Assembly (NCBI GenBank): GCA_022577435.1
Contig: JAKOON010000002.1
Span: forward strand, 11,720,684-11,784,683
Origin: Embiotoca jacksoni
Taxonomy: Eukaryota; Chordata; Actinopteri; Embiotocidae
Length of the DNA stretch: 64,000 bases
Reading direction: 5' to 3'
Part shown: positions 52,699 to 61,302 of the stretch, one piece after another
Position numbering within the stretch: position 1 is the first letter of the stretch
Layout of the letters: each line of letters opens with the position of its first letter
Notes under the pieces: model-generated
What the model saw: the letters and a program-made list of their open reading frames with translations, nothing else
The model's database searches: none
Told to the model about the DNA's origin: nothing
Made by a program: the position numbers and the translations under genes

Positions 52699-54241
52699 TG
52701 ACTCTACTAACTTGTATTAATAAGAAATATTTCAGTAATATACAATTACTGAATTTTTGTATATGCCAGTTTTTTTTTTTCACTTTTTGTTTCAATAAAG
52801 TTGAATTAAAAAAAGAAAGAAAGATTTAACTTCGGGCCGTGACTCTTTGTCGAAAAATGAACGCCGCCGTTTGTTTTGCGTTTATCATTATGGACTTCGC
52901 AACGTGATTTGTTTGCAAAAGATCGAAATTTTGATATGATTCGCCGCCATTTCGGCATGAACCCGCATGAACTACCATCCGACTTAAAGGCCCTCTGGAG
53001 TTTCAATGGACAGAATAAAGTTAGGTGGACCGAAAGAAGGACTTTTTATGGTGTGGACATGACCGATGATGCAGTTATATCCACTCCATAAATTTGAATG
53101 TTTTGGAGTATTAAATTTGCTGAAGTGTGATATTAAATGTACTTAAGTGCTTTGAGACTGTATATTTTACCAGAAGAATTTCCTTTTCCTACTTTTATGT
53201 ACTCAACATTTTCAGCAGGCATATTGTTTTAATATGCAGGGTGTGCAATGGCCAATCAGTTTCCTGGAACAGAAATTAATGTTTATCATAATTTGACCAA
53301 ATTAAACTGATGTGGAGCAGATGGCTGAGAAGAAGCCTCAGTGCGCAAAGTGTCAAAAAGAAAGATGAGGTCGATAGATAACATCAAAATTTTTCAAATC
53401 CTGATTAAGTACCAATTTGTCAGAGGGTACATCTGTTTCTCTAAACTTGTATAAGTAAGCTTATTTTTTTATTTTTTTTATTCTTCTTTGCAATTATGTA
53501 TTATGTAATTTTGTCATCACCTTTATTTTTTTTCCTTAAGAATGTAAAAATGAAAGTACACAGGAGGTCTAATCATTTTAAGTTTTGTTTTTCCAGATCC
53601 GACTTTCTGTATTTGGAAATGGACCAGACGTAACTACGCCCCAACACTCGGATGGAAACCTTCCTTTGTGTGCCTCGGTCGAACTCCAAACTTTCACACC
53701 AGGCAAGGAATCCTGGGAGATGTCACCTGGTGAAAGATGGGAGTGGGCGAAGTCACTGAAGGAGACGGGCGGAGGGAGATTCAGGAGTGGAGATGTGTGG
53801 GGCGCGGCAGACAGCTACAGCCAGGCCCTCAAACTCCTCATCGCTCTCGGGGGCCGCGTTAGAGAGGCGGAGGAGCAGAAAGACACGAACGCTGCTAATG
53901 AAACGCGACGACTTCCTTCAGCTGATGGATTCAGAACCACCAAAGCGGAACTCCACTCAAACTTGTCCCTGTGCCAGCTAAAACTGAAGCAGCCAGAGCG
54001 GGCTAAGGCCAGTGCTGCTAAAGCCACCGAGCTGGACCCGGGTGGTGCGAAGGCCTGGTACCGGCTGGGCCAAGCGTGCCAGATGGTGAATGAATTGGAG
54101 GAGGCCAAACGGGCGTTTCAGAAACTGCTTAAGATACAGCCGGAATTGCCTGCAGCTTTAAAAGCTCTCAAGGACATAGCAAATAGAGAGAAAGAGACAA
54201 ATGCACAGCTGGGACTGAGACTCAGCAAAATGTTCAGCTGA
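50882..54241 (+). CDS. fkbpl: FK506-binding protein-like (FKBPL), TPR co-chaperone, 369 aa
   Basis: HSP90-interacting TPR protein of the immunophilin family, known in mammals as a cytosolic/nuclear co-chaperone. Coding exons are 50882-51047, 51175-51473 and 53597-54241, giving 369 codons plus TGA (human FKBPL is about 349). Exons 1-2 encode the degenerate FKBP-like half, including CPKLGSLCRVRVRL, which I match to human KPKLGSCCRV. Exon 3 opens with IRLSVFGN, then has FTPGKESWEM and TPR helices (AELHSNLSLCQLKL; AWYRLGQACQMVNELEEAKR), ending in LRLSKMFS. The ATG at 50882 lies 3 bases after a plausible acceptor (cccag at 50875-50879), so the 5'UTR is probably split. The exon 2 and 3 boundaries are firm. 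The exon 1 donor (CAT|GTACGA) is weak and was chosen because only it preserves frame. As I recall, the human coding region is in one exon, so the introns are notable. Confidence 0.9.
51588..51912. repeat. Diverged direct repeat, in fkbpl intron 2
   Basis: Collinear with 54313-54657 in the same orientation. Shared landmarks in order are ctacggccac, gtaatgtg.agat, agctgaatgtaact, ttttaattaaaa, aaaagctaaa and cagtggg.aac.actacaa. Divergence by eye is roughly a quarter to a third of positions, so it is much older than the tRNA-block duplication. Confidence 0.85.
52657..52699. repeat. (TTTC)n microsatellite, fkbpl intron 2
   Basis: About ten tandem ttct/tttc units in an AT-rich intron (52180-52800). 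Confidence 0.97.
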
Positions 54242-54282
54242 ACTTCTTCGTCCAATTTATCTATTTATCGTCCAATAATATC

Positions 54283-54288
54283 AATAAA
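54283..54288 (+). promoter_or_regulatory. Poly(A) signal of fkbpl
   Basis: Exact AATAAA 42 bases after the fkbpl stop codon, followed by a GT/CT-rich stretch. This would give a very short 3'UTR. Confidence 0.7.
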
Positions 54289-54312
54289 CCGGTCTCTCAC
54301 GATTGCCCATTA

Positions 54313-54657
54313 AATGCATCTACGGCCACGGCTTCATTTCAAAAGCAAAGCGAGTAATGTGTAGATACATGTCTTTATCCTAAGTCTATGCTACCAACGT
54401 GTAAGTTAGCTGAATGTAACTTCTTTTGATTAAGGTTCATGTATTTGGTTAGAGATTTGCGGGCGTTGTTCCTGGAAAAACTTTTACATTTTTTTAATTA
54501 AAAACATGCAGTTTTACATTATTTTGGATCATTATTATTACAACAGTTGTGTGAAATTTTCCCCAAAATTTGGAAGCATAATACATATACAATAGCCAAA
54601 AAGCTAAAAGATGTTAAAAAAAAAAAATGTCCAGTGGGAAACAACTACAAGCAATTA
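54313..54657. repeat. Diverged direct repeat, just 3' of fkbpl
   Basis: Partner of 51588-51912. It begins about 25 bases after the fkbpl poly(A) signal, so the two copies bracket exon 3. Confidence 0.85.
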
Positions 54658-54894
54658 GGCCCCCCCCCCCCCCACACACACACACCTCTTTTGCAGCAGC
54701 CACCGTCCACATGAAGGGCGACAAGGGGATCCACACCGGCCGCCTCCAACCTGCAGAGTTCAGCACATTACATCCATTCTTAAAACTCACCTTCATACAA
54801 AGACATTTTATTCATTCTTTTTTTTTTTTTTTTTCTCCAAGTGAGGCCCTTTGTAATTTATATTTAACTGCTACGCAAATAAAGTTTGTGACTA

Positions 54895-55445
54895 TTATCA
54901 TTACTTGGCCACAAGGCCGGCAGCAATCAGATCCCATGCTGGACCCTCACTGGCGGTCAGGACACTGATAATCACCTGACCCACTTCATTTCCTACAGAA
55001 GTGAGCCACTTCTGGCAGGTCCACTCAATTTCTTGGTGATCTAAAAATGTAAAACGAATTTAAGTAATCAAAACAATTTTTCCGAGGAGTGACAATTCAT
55101 TGTAGATGACAATTTATTGAAATATTTCTTTCTTGTGGAATCCAATTTCAAAATTGGTGGACATGTGATGTTTGCCTTGATATCCTCCAGCCTGTTGAGG
55201 ATACCTTGGCTGTAAACCACAAGAAGCCACTTGTTGGAGGGACAGGTCCGACAGGTTGTGGGAGGCTCCTGGGAGGGTTTGGGGCAGCAGGTTGGAACTG
55301 GCCTTGAAGGCAGCACGCTCTGTGGTGTAAACGAGCCGCCCGCTGGAGCCACCCTTCACTGTGGTTTTCCTTCAGTTGGGTAATTATCCGCGCTGGACCG
55401 TTTCCCAGGCCACGCTCACGCAGAAGGCGGATAACGCAGGCTTAT
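54895..55445 (-). pseudogene. Decayed copy of a multicopy teleost ORF (DUF6729-type, inferred)
   Basis: On the minus strand, in several frames broken by shifts and stops, run RLLRERGLGNGPARIITQLK, ENHSEGWLQRAAR, SNKWLLVVY, ILNRLEDIKANIT, ILKLDSTRKK, WLTSVGNEVGQVIISVLTA and GPAWDLIAAGLVA. The order and wording match an uncharacterised protein family that occurs in many copies in fish genomes, which I associate with the DUF6729 label. It is clearly non-functional here. A protein-level search would settle the family. Confidence 0.65.
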
Positions 55446-55940
55446 CTTTAAAAAGTAAATAGACTATTTTATTACATTTCTCCACATTGCACAACAACAG
55501 TATATGTGAATGTGCGCATGGTGACACGTGAGATGTACCTGCCACCTTTAATACCACAGCTGAAGGTATCTGAAAGATCGTTCATTTTATCAGCGTTAAA
55601 ATACCAGTTATTGTATGACATGGTAATTCAACTCATTATAACCTAAGTATACCCTTAGTAGTTGGTTATACATTATACCATTATAAAGATGAGAATGAGA
55701 AGTTAATGAGGTCTCATGTTAGAAACAGGAAATGAAGAGAATCATTTCTTAGTCTGCACTGTTTGTGTAGATTGGTTTTAAGATACAGATAGAACCTGGA
55801 AGATTCCAGGATGGCGAGCCGAGCCCAGCGAGACTGTAGACGGTCGGGGGACGTGGTTTGGCCAGCTGTAGGACCTGTCCACAGAGGACATCTGAATTGC
55901 TTGATTGTTCATCTAAACACCAGAGAAGAACCAACACACA

Positions 55941-56102
55941 GTCATAATGTGACTTATTTGTCATATTTTGGACGACATATTTTGGATGTTTTAAATAATA
56001 CTAAATGGTAAAGTATAACTTGTATCCATATTTTCAACAACATCATGCAACTTTTTTGTCATATTTCAAACAATATGAATTTATTTAATATTTTTACCAA
56101 CA
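55941..56102. repeat. 160-base direct repeat, left of tRNA-His block copy 1
   Basis: Matches 57076-57238 almost exactly (tggatgttttaaataatact, then attttcaacaacatcatgca; both end in taccaaca). AT-rich, no ORF. Confidence 0.93.
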
Positions 56103-56108
56103 GATTCA

Positions 56109-57054
56109 GGGCAGATTAATTATTTATGTTACTGCAGCTGTGCCTCGTTGTTAAAGTAACCTCTAAATATATGAAAATCTAGCATTAAGTGGAACCATGT
56201 CATTTGTGAAAATCCGTGCCTAAATTATATCAAGAAAGGACACGACGTCATTATAGAAAGTAATAGCCCCAAACTCAAGCAGTAAAATAAACAGGCAACA
56301 CACCCGAAGTTGGCAGCTATCTAAAATTATTAGTTTTCGACGTGTGCTTCTCTAATTAAACTAACGACATGAACTATTTAGTAAAAGACAAAAAAATAAA
56401 GAACCCTCCCAAGCCGTGCCAGGGTATTAACCCTGCCGTGACCCGGATTCGAACCGGGGTTGCTGCGGCCACAACGCAGAGTACTAACCACTATACGATC
56501 ACGGCAAGCTACAGGGAGTTGTACAAGCGGGTCGCTGGAACGCTATATGAAACTGAACGAAGGCACGATGTACTCCACGTGTTTGTGAGTACAGTCCTGG
56601 GAACGATCAGCTAGCGCCAAAAGAGCCGGTGTTTCCACCGGCGTGCTAAAGTTGTCGAACTACAAATAAGATAGGTTAGTTCTGTTAACGAGTGGTTATT
56701 TTTTTTTTTTTAGTGCAGAGAGCTGCTCACCCACCGACGTTTTCAAAACTTAAACTTAAACACGATGCTCTCTACAAAATATACATGTCACTACACGGGT
56801 TGTGCTTGTAACGTTAACGTTAAACTATAATGTTGTCAAAGTGTACAAAAGGTTCAGCAAATATAACAGTCGGCATTGTATAACTTTTGTATATACAGTC
56901 TATTGATACGACTTTTGTAAAGCGGCATACCCCAACATTGTTTTACTGTCTTGCAGCACATTCCTTGTCCCGTTACATTGCCAGTATATCCTAACCCTTA
57001 TCACCGGATGAAGAGTGCCGTTATAACGTGGTGTACTGCATCTTTAAAACTACA
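56109..57054. repeat. Duplicated tRNA-His block, copy 1
   Basis: About 946 bases matching 59817-60763 almost base for base in the same orientation. I see roughly a dozen differences, mostly short indels and single substitutions (for example ccggatg versus ccagatg near the right end). It holds tRNA-His copy 1. It is flanked on both sides by a separate 160-base direct repeat (55941-56102 and 57076-57238). Confidence 0.95.
56434..56505 (-). tRNA. tRNA-His (GTG), copy 1
   Basis: The 72-base reverse complement folds as a full cloverleaf. The acceptor stem GCCGTGA pairs with TCACGGC, with discriminator A; the D-arm holds the A-box TAGTGGTTAG; the anticodon stem-loop is CTGCG-TTGTGGC-CGCAG with anticodon GTG (56470-56472); the T-arm contains GGTTCGAATCC. 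A T-run on the minus strand downstream (A-run near 56387-56393 on plus) can serve as Pol III terminator. It lies in a duplicated block with the copy at 60146-60217. The G at -1 of mature tRNA-His is added post-transcriptionally in eukaryotes, so its absence is expected. Confidence 0.97.
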
Positions 57055-57075
57055 TTGTCATATTTTGGACGACAC

Positions 57076-57238
57076 GTTATAGTATGACTTTTTTTGTCAT
57101 ATTCTGGACGACATATTTTGGATGTTTTAAATAATACTAAATGGTAAAGTATAACTTGTATCCATATTTTCAACAACATCATGCAACTTTTTTGTCATAT
57201 TTCAAACAATATGAATTTATTTAATATTTTTACCAACA
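57076..57238. repeat. 160-base direct repeat, right of tRNA-His block copy 1
   Basis: Partner of 55941-56102. A further partial copy of its start (tgtcatattttggacgaca) lies immediately to its left at about 57056-57074. Confidence 0.93.
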
Positions 57239-57267
57239 TGAAACTTTGTGGACCTGACATGCTTGTC

Positions 57268-57340
57268 TCCAGTGGGAATTGAACCAATGAACTTCTATCT
57301 GAGAGGCACCAGCCCTAACCACTACACCATTGTGAACACT
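57268..57340 (-). pseudogene. tRNA-like degenerate sequence (pseudo-tRNA or SINE head)
   Basis: The reverse complement carries an A-box-like GGTGTAGTGGTTAGGGC and a B-box-like GGTTCAATTCC at tRNA spacing, but the acceptor, anticodon and T stems do not pair properly. It is probably a decayed tRNA or the head of a tRNA-derived SINE. It lies just beyond the tRNA-His block. Confidence 0.45.
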
Positions 57341-57804
57341 AACAAAGAGCAACACCAAAAAAAATGCCGTGATTATATCGTAAACGTTTCTTTTAATTTG
57401 AGAATTTGAAAAAGAACAGCAAAAGTGATGTCAAGATGGCAGAAGAAAACCCTGTTTACTTTGTAAACTTAAACCAAAGGAAATGTAAATGATTAACTAT
57501 TGTATTGTTTCTATTGTAAACTTGCCAGCAGCGATTATTCAACCTCAGAAACGAAGTCACTTAACGAAGCACGTGCCCAAAAGTGTGCTTGTGCGCGTAC
57601 ATAATAGGTTATTTCGGTTACAAAAAGCACAACATGACAAACCTCAGTTGACATATTTCCTTAGCCTGATCTTGGTATACAGTTTCAGCCAACAGTATCA
57701 AGTATGTGCTCTCCCCAGCTGTTTTTTTTTTGTTTGTTTTTTTTGCCTGGTGTCCCCTGTAGTCTGTGTCCTACAGTCCCACAATCAATTCTGCCTATTG
57801 TTGT

Positions 57805-58802
57805 TCAGTTCCTCTTAGTCTTGTGTGACTTTTTGATGTCTGCGAGTATCTGGGCTGCTGACAGTTGTCTCCATGCGTCCACAATGAGTGCCAGCGGTAT
57901 GACGATCCACAGCACATTCATGAACACAAAGTAGAACCAGAAGTAGATTGGATGTCCCAACTCACTGTGAGCATAGCCATCTCTGTGCTCTGTGAAGAAG
58001 TAGAGCACAGCTCCATACAGCTGACCTGTATAACGATAATTAAAGAGACACAGCATATACAGATAAACAATTTGTTGGGTTATGTAACTTTCTTAAAAAG
58101 AGACACCTTTTTGTAGTTATCACACCATCTTACCTAGTGAAATGATGAGTTGCAGAACAAATCTGTAAGGCTTATTAGTTAAAAAGGCATATACAGCCCA
58201 AAAGCTGAATGGCCCCCATAACCAAGCAGTCACAGTCTCCATACAAACAGTAAAGTTATCGGCTCTAGATAGAAAAGAAATATTGGCTTTAGTCACAGCT
58301 TTGGTCTGTAATTTTTATGCAAAATTTCCAGATATTTCTGGGCAAAAATTAACTCACATTACATATCGACTGTCTCCTTTTGAGTACTCCTTCCCTATAA
58401 GAAAAAAAATATAAAATACATTGATCCAAAATGTACTTCACGTCACAGTTTACGCTTTTTCCTAAACATATTTACCCTGTCGTACTCACACAGCTGTGAC
58501 AAGAAGCTCTGGTCTCCTGGAATAATATCAAAGTATAGTGAGAACCAGCCCTCAATGACGCCATGGATGAAACCACAGACGGCAAACCAGCACACAGCCA
58601 GACGCCTCCATGTCCCCAGCCTGCCGCTGGTCCCTGTCCGGCCGGTGATCAGCCAGGTCACAAGCAGAAACACTCCAGACACAGAAAACAGAAATGCCAA
58701 AATCTCCGACATGGATCGGTCATTGGCCACATAGGTGGGTATCAAAAGGTCCCGTGGCCAGTAAGGATGGAGAACTCCAGCTGCCGAAGTGGAATCCATC
58801 AT
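57805..58802 (-). CDS. ebp: EBP, 3-beta-hydroxysteroid delta8-delta7 isomerase, 233 aa
   Basis: ER-membrane sterol isomerase that moves the ring-B double bond from C8-C9 to C7-C8 in cholesterol synthesis. Coding exons on the minus strand are 58490-58802, 58358-58394, 58134-58264 and 57805-58025, all GT-AG, giving 233 codons plus TGA (human EBP 230). The N-terminus has the family motif LHPYWP. Residues I know as catalytic in human EBP (His76, Glu80, Glu122, Thr125, Asn193, Trp196) are present here as His80, Glu84, Glu126, Thr129, Asn197 and Trp200, in [27 protein letters not shown] and FVFMNVLW. Several hydrophobic membrane segments are visible, and the C-terminus is Lys-rich (HKTKRN), fitting ER retention. 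The start was taken as the first of two adjacent ATGs just after an acceptor. A 5'UTR exon probably ends at 59267 (donor CTG|GTAAGG). Confidence 0.95.
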
Positions 58803-59009
58803 CTCTGTGTAAGACAGAATAATCAGCACTCACAAGAAAAAAAACAACAAAAAAAACATCCACAATGGGCATAAAAACTGATTGATGAGGCATTGCGACG
58901 TTCAAAAAAAAGATACAGTTTAATTAACAAATGAGTGCTGGCTGCATTGTATTTCATTTGCACTGACTCCATACATACTCATTCATCATAAATGTACAAA
59001 CTAAGTTAT

Positions 59010-59240
59010 TTACAACCGTAGCTCCAAAAAAAAACCAAATTGTCAATAAAAACAACAGAATGTGATGATTTACACATCATGTAAACCCACATTTAATGGG
59101 GAAATGGAACAAATACGACGTGCTTAAAATTAGAAATTCTATTGTTCTATGAAAAAAACAAATGCTCAATGTGAATTGTATGCCAGCAACACCTTTCAAA
59201 AAAAAGTTGGGACAAGGGCAACAGCAAATAAAAAAAAACA
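59010..59240. mobile_element. Tc1/mariner terminal fragment in ebp intron 1
   Basis: Begins TACAACCGTAGCTCCAAAAA and contains agaatgtgatgattt, taaacccacattt, cagcaacacctttcaaaa and aaagttgggacaagggcaac. These are landmarks I recognise from one end of a common teleost Tc1/mariner element. No transposase ORF is left, so it is a solo end or MITE. Confidence 0.65.
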
Positions 59241-59266
59241 ATAATCGTTTTGTATTTTGTCCTTAC

Positions 59267-59400
59267 CAGTGATGCTACCAAAATGGGTGTCCAGCTGCAC
59301 AGAGTTTAATCGCTGGTGCTCGGTAGAATAAAGATAATTATAAAAAAAAAAAATTCAATAACTTGCAGATCAAACAGTCACTGCTCGCTAACTAGACGCC
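59267..59400 (-). promoter_or_regulatory. ebp: Probable non-coding first exon of ebp
   Basis: On the minus strand a consensus donor CTG|GTAAGG ends at 59267, upstream of the coding acceptor at 58805-58806. The stretch has no in-frame ATG joined to ebp. The upstream limit is set only by the adjacent promoter-like sequence and is approximate. Confidence 0.5.
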
Positions 59401-59439
59401 CTGTGAGGGCAGATAAACTCAAACACGGAACTCACTGCA

Positions 59440-59620
59440 GTCGGGGGGGCGGGTACGTGTGTTTACAAGGACCAATCAGATAGCTCAACGCATAGAACCA
59501 GCGCGATCTGCTGACGCACTGATTGGCTCTCCATCTCGGAACATAGACGTCGTCTTAGGCAACCGCCAATGAAAAGGTGGCTCTCACTGTAAAAAGACCC
59601 GCCCCTCTTTTCACGGAAGA
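59440..59620 (-). promoter_or_regulatory. CCAAT/GC-box promoter region upstream of ebp
   Basis: A GC box (gggggcggg, 59445-59453) is followed by three CCAAT-type boxes: CCAAT at 59472-59476, ATTGG at 59522-59526 and CCAAT at 59566-59570. Spacings are about 50 and 44 bases. The arrangement is typical of a TATA-less NF-Y/Sp1 promoter and lies just upstream of the inferred ebp first exon. Confidence 0.6.
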
Positions 59621-59816
59621 AGTCACAGACGGCGGATGTTAATGACGTGACCTGGTCGGTGAAACTACAACTTTCAGAAGATTAACTACAAAAAGCGCAT
59701 CTTAAGACACTTTTGTCCTTTGTGTGTTACCGTGTTGTTTCATGCAGGCTGTATAAACATGGACCAAAAAAAAGTAGCATCATATTGTCATTTAGCCTCC
59801 ATGCGCTCTCTGTGTC

Positions 59817-60763
59817 GGGCAGATTCATTATTTATGTTACTGCAGCTGTGCCTCGTTGTTAAAGTAACCTCTAAATATATGAAAATCTAGCATTAAGTGG
59901 AACCATGTCATTTGTGAAAATCTGTGTGCCTAAATTATATCAAGAAAGGACACGACGTCATTATAGAAAGTAATAGCCCCAAACTCAAGCAGTAAAATAA
60001 ACAGGCAACACACCCGAAGTTGGCAGCTATCTAAAATGATTAGTTTTCGACGTGTGCTTCTCTAATTAAACTAACGACATGAACTATTTAGTAAAAGACA
60101 AAAAAATAAAAAAAACCCTCCCAAGCCGTGCCAGGGTATTAACCCTGCCGTGACCCGGATTCGAACCGGGGTTGCTGCGGCCACAACGCAGAGTACTAAC
60201 CACTATACGATCACGGCAAGCTACAGGGAGTTGTACAAGCGGGTCGCTGGAATGCTATATGAAACTGAACGAAGGCACGATGTACTCCACGTGTTTGTGA
60301 GTACAGTCCTGGGAACGATCAGCTAGCGCCAAAAGAGCCGGTGTTTCCACCGGCGTGCTAAAGTTGTCGAACTACAAATAAGATAGGTTAGTTCTGTTAA
60401 CGAGTGGTTATTTATTTTTTTTAGTGCAGAGAGCTGCTCACCCACCGACGTTTTCAAAACTTAAACTTAAACACGATGCTCTCTACAAAATATACATGTC
60501 ACTACACGGGTTGTGCTTGTAACGTTAACGTTAAACTATAATGTTGTCAGTGTACAAAAGGTTCAGCAAATATAACAGTCGGCATTGTATAACTTTTGTA
60601 TATACAGTCTATTGATACGACTTTTGTAAAGCGGCATACCCCAACATTGTTTTACTGTCTTGCAGCACATTCCTTGTCCCGTTACATTGCCAGTATATCC
60701 TAACCCTTATCACCAGATGAAGAGTGCCGTTATAACGTGGTGGACTGCATCTTTAAAACTACA
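59817..60763. repeat. Duplicated tRNA-His block, copy 2
   Basis: Partner of 56109-57054, with shared left edge gggcagatt and right edge ctttaaaactaca. This copy lacks the 160-base flanking repeats and is followed directly by tRNA-Glu. Confidence 0.95.
60146..60217 (-). tRNA. tRNA-His (GTG), copy 2
   Basis: Identical in sequence to the copy at 56434-56505, with the same cloverleaf, anticodon GTG and internal A and B boxes. It lies between the ebp promoter and the tRNA-Glu gene. A T-run on the minus strand just downstream (A-runs near 60100-60113 on plus) is a likely terminator. Confidence 0.97.
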
Positions 60764-60786
60764 AACGGTCAAATTGACTTCACCGG

Positions 60787-60858
60787 TCCCATATGGTCTA
60801 GCGGTTAGGATTCCTGGTTTTCACCCAGGCGGCCCGGGTTCGACTCCCGGTATGGGAA
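60787..60858 (+). tRNA. tRNA-Glu (TTC)
   Basis: A 72-base cloverleaf: acceptor TCCCATA pairs with TATGGGA, discriminator A; A-box TGGTCTAGCGG; anticodon stem-loop CCTGG-TTTTCAC-CCAGG with anticodon TTC (60820-60822); T-arm CCCGGGTTCGACTCCCGG. A TTTT run within 15 bases downstream is a Pol III terminator. It begins about 24 bases after the end of the duplicated tRNA-His block. Confidence 0.97.
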
Positions 60859-61142
60859 CAACTATTTTGTCTTTTTCCAGTATGTCAAATTTCTCTTATA
60901 AACTAAACATCTGAAATAATCATATTAATAGTTATTGACGACATTACAAGTCAGACATCAAAAACGAACGGGAAGGAAGAAATTTGCTATGTAACGTTAA
61001 GCTGTTTAGAAAAATCCAGCTTCGTTGTTATTGGCTGTCACAACAGTAAATAGAAGTAACTTCAAATATTGTACCTGCTATATTTTCAACAAATTTTTAA
61101 TTATTCTATAGCTTGATTTCTGGAAGGAGAGAGAATTGTATT

Positions 61143-61183
61143 AACACGTGATGTAAATCACGTGACTCCACACGTCACATGAT
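61143..61183 (+). promoter_or_regulatory. E-box cluster resembling CLEAR elements, upstream of ccdc115
   Basis: Three CAYRTG-type sites occur in 41 bases: aaCACGTGat (61143-61152), atCACGTGac (61157-61166) and gtCACATGat (61174-61183). The CLEAR consensus bound by TFEB/MITF factors is GTCACGTGAC; the second site differs only at the first base. They lie about 120-160 bases upstream of the ccdc115 ATG. Confidence 0.55.
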
Positions 61184-61225
61184 ACTACACGGAAGCCGTC
61201 ACCGTCTTCCAGGGTCTGTCTCTGG

Positions 61226-61232
61226 TATAATA
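61226..61232 (+). promoter_or_regulatory. TATA-like element of ccdc115
   Basis: TATAATA, 71 bases before the ccdc115 ATG and downstream of the E-box cluster. Placement is compatible with a start site near 61255. A single short AT-rich match is weak evidence. Confidence 0.3.
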
Positions 61233-61302
61233 GAATCACTGAACGGCTTTACGGCTGTAAAGACTGTATGAGAAAGTACTTTCTTCAGGACAAAGAGTCG
61301 CC

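Noticed and set aside
58443..58829. Reading the ebp first coding exon through to 58443
   Set aside because: The donor at 58489-58490 joins to the 37-base exon 58358-58394, restoring the family sequence QLWKEY; read-through is intron.
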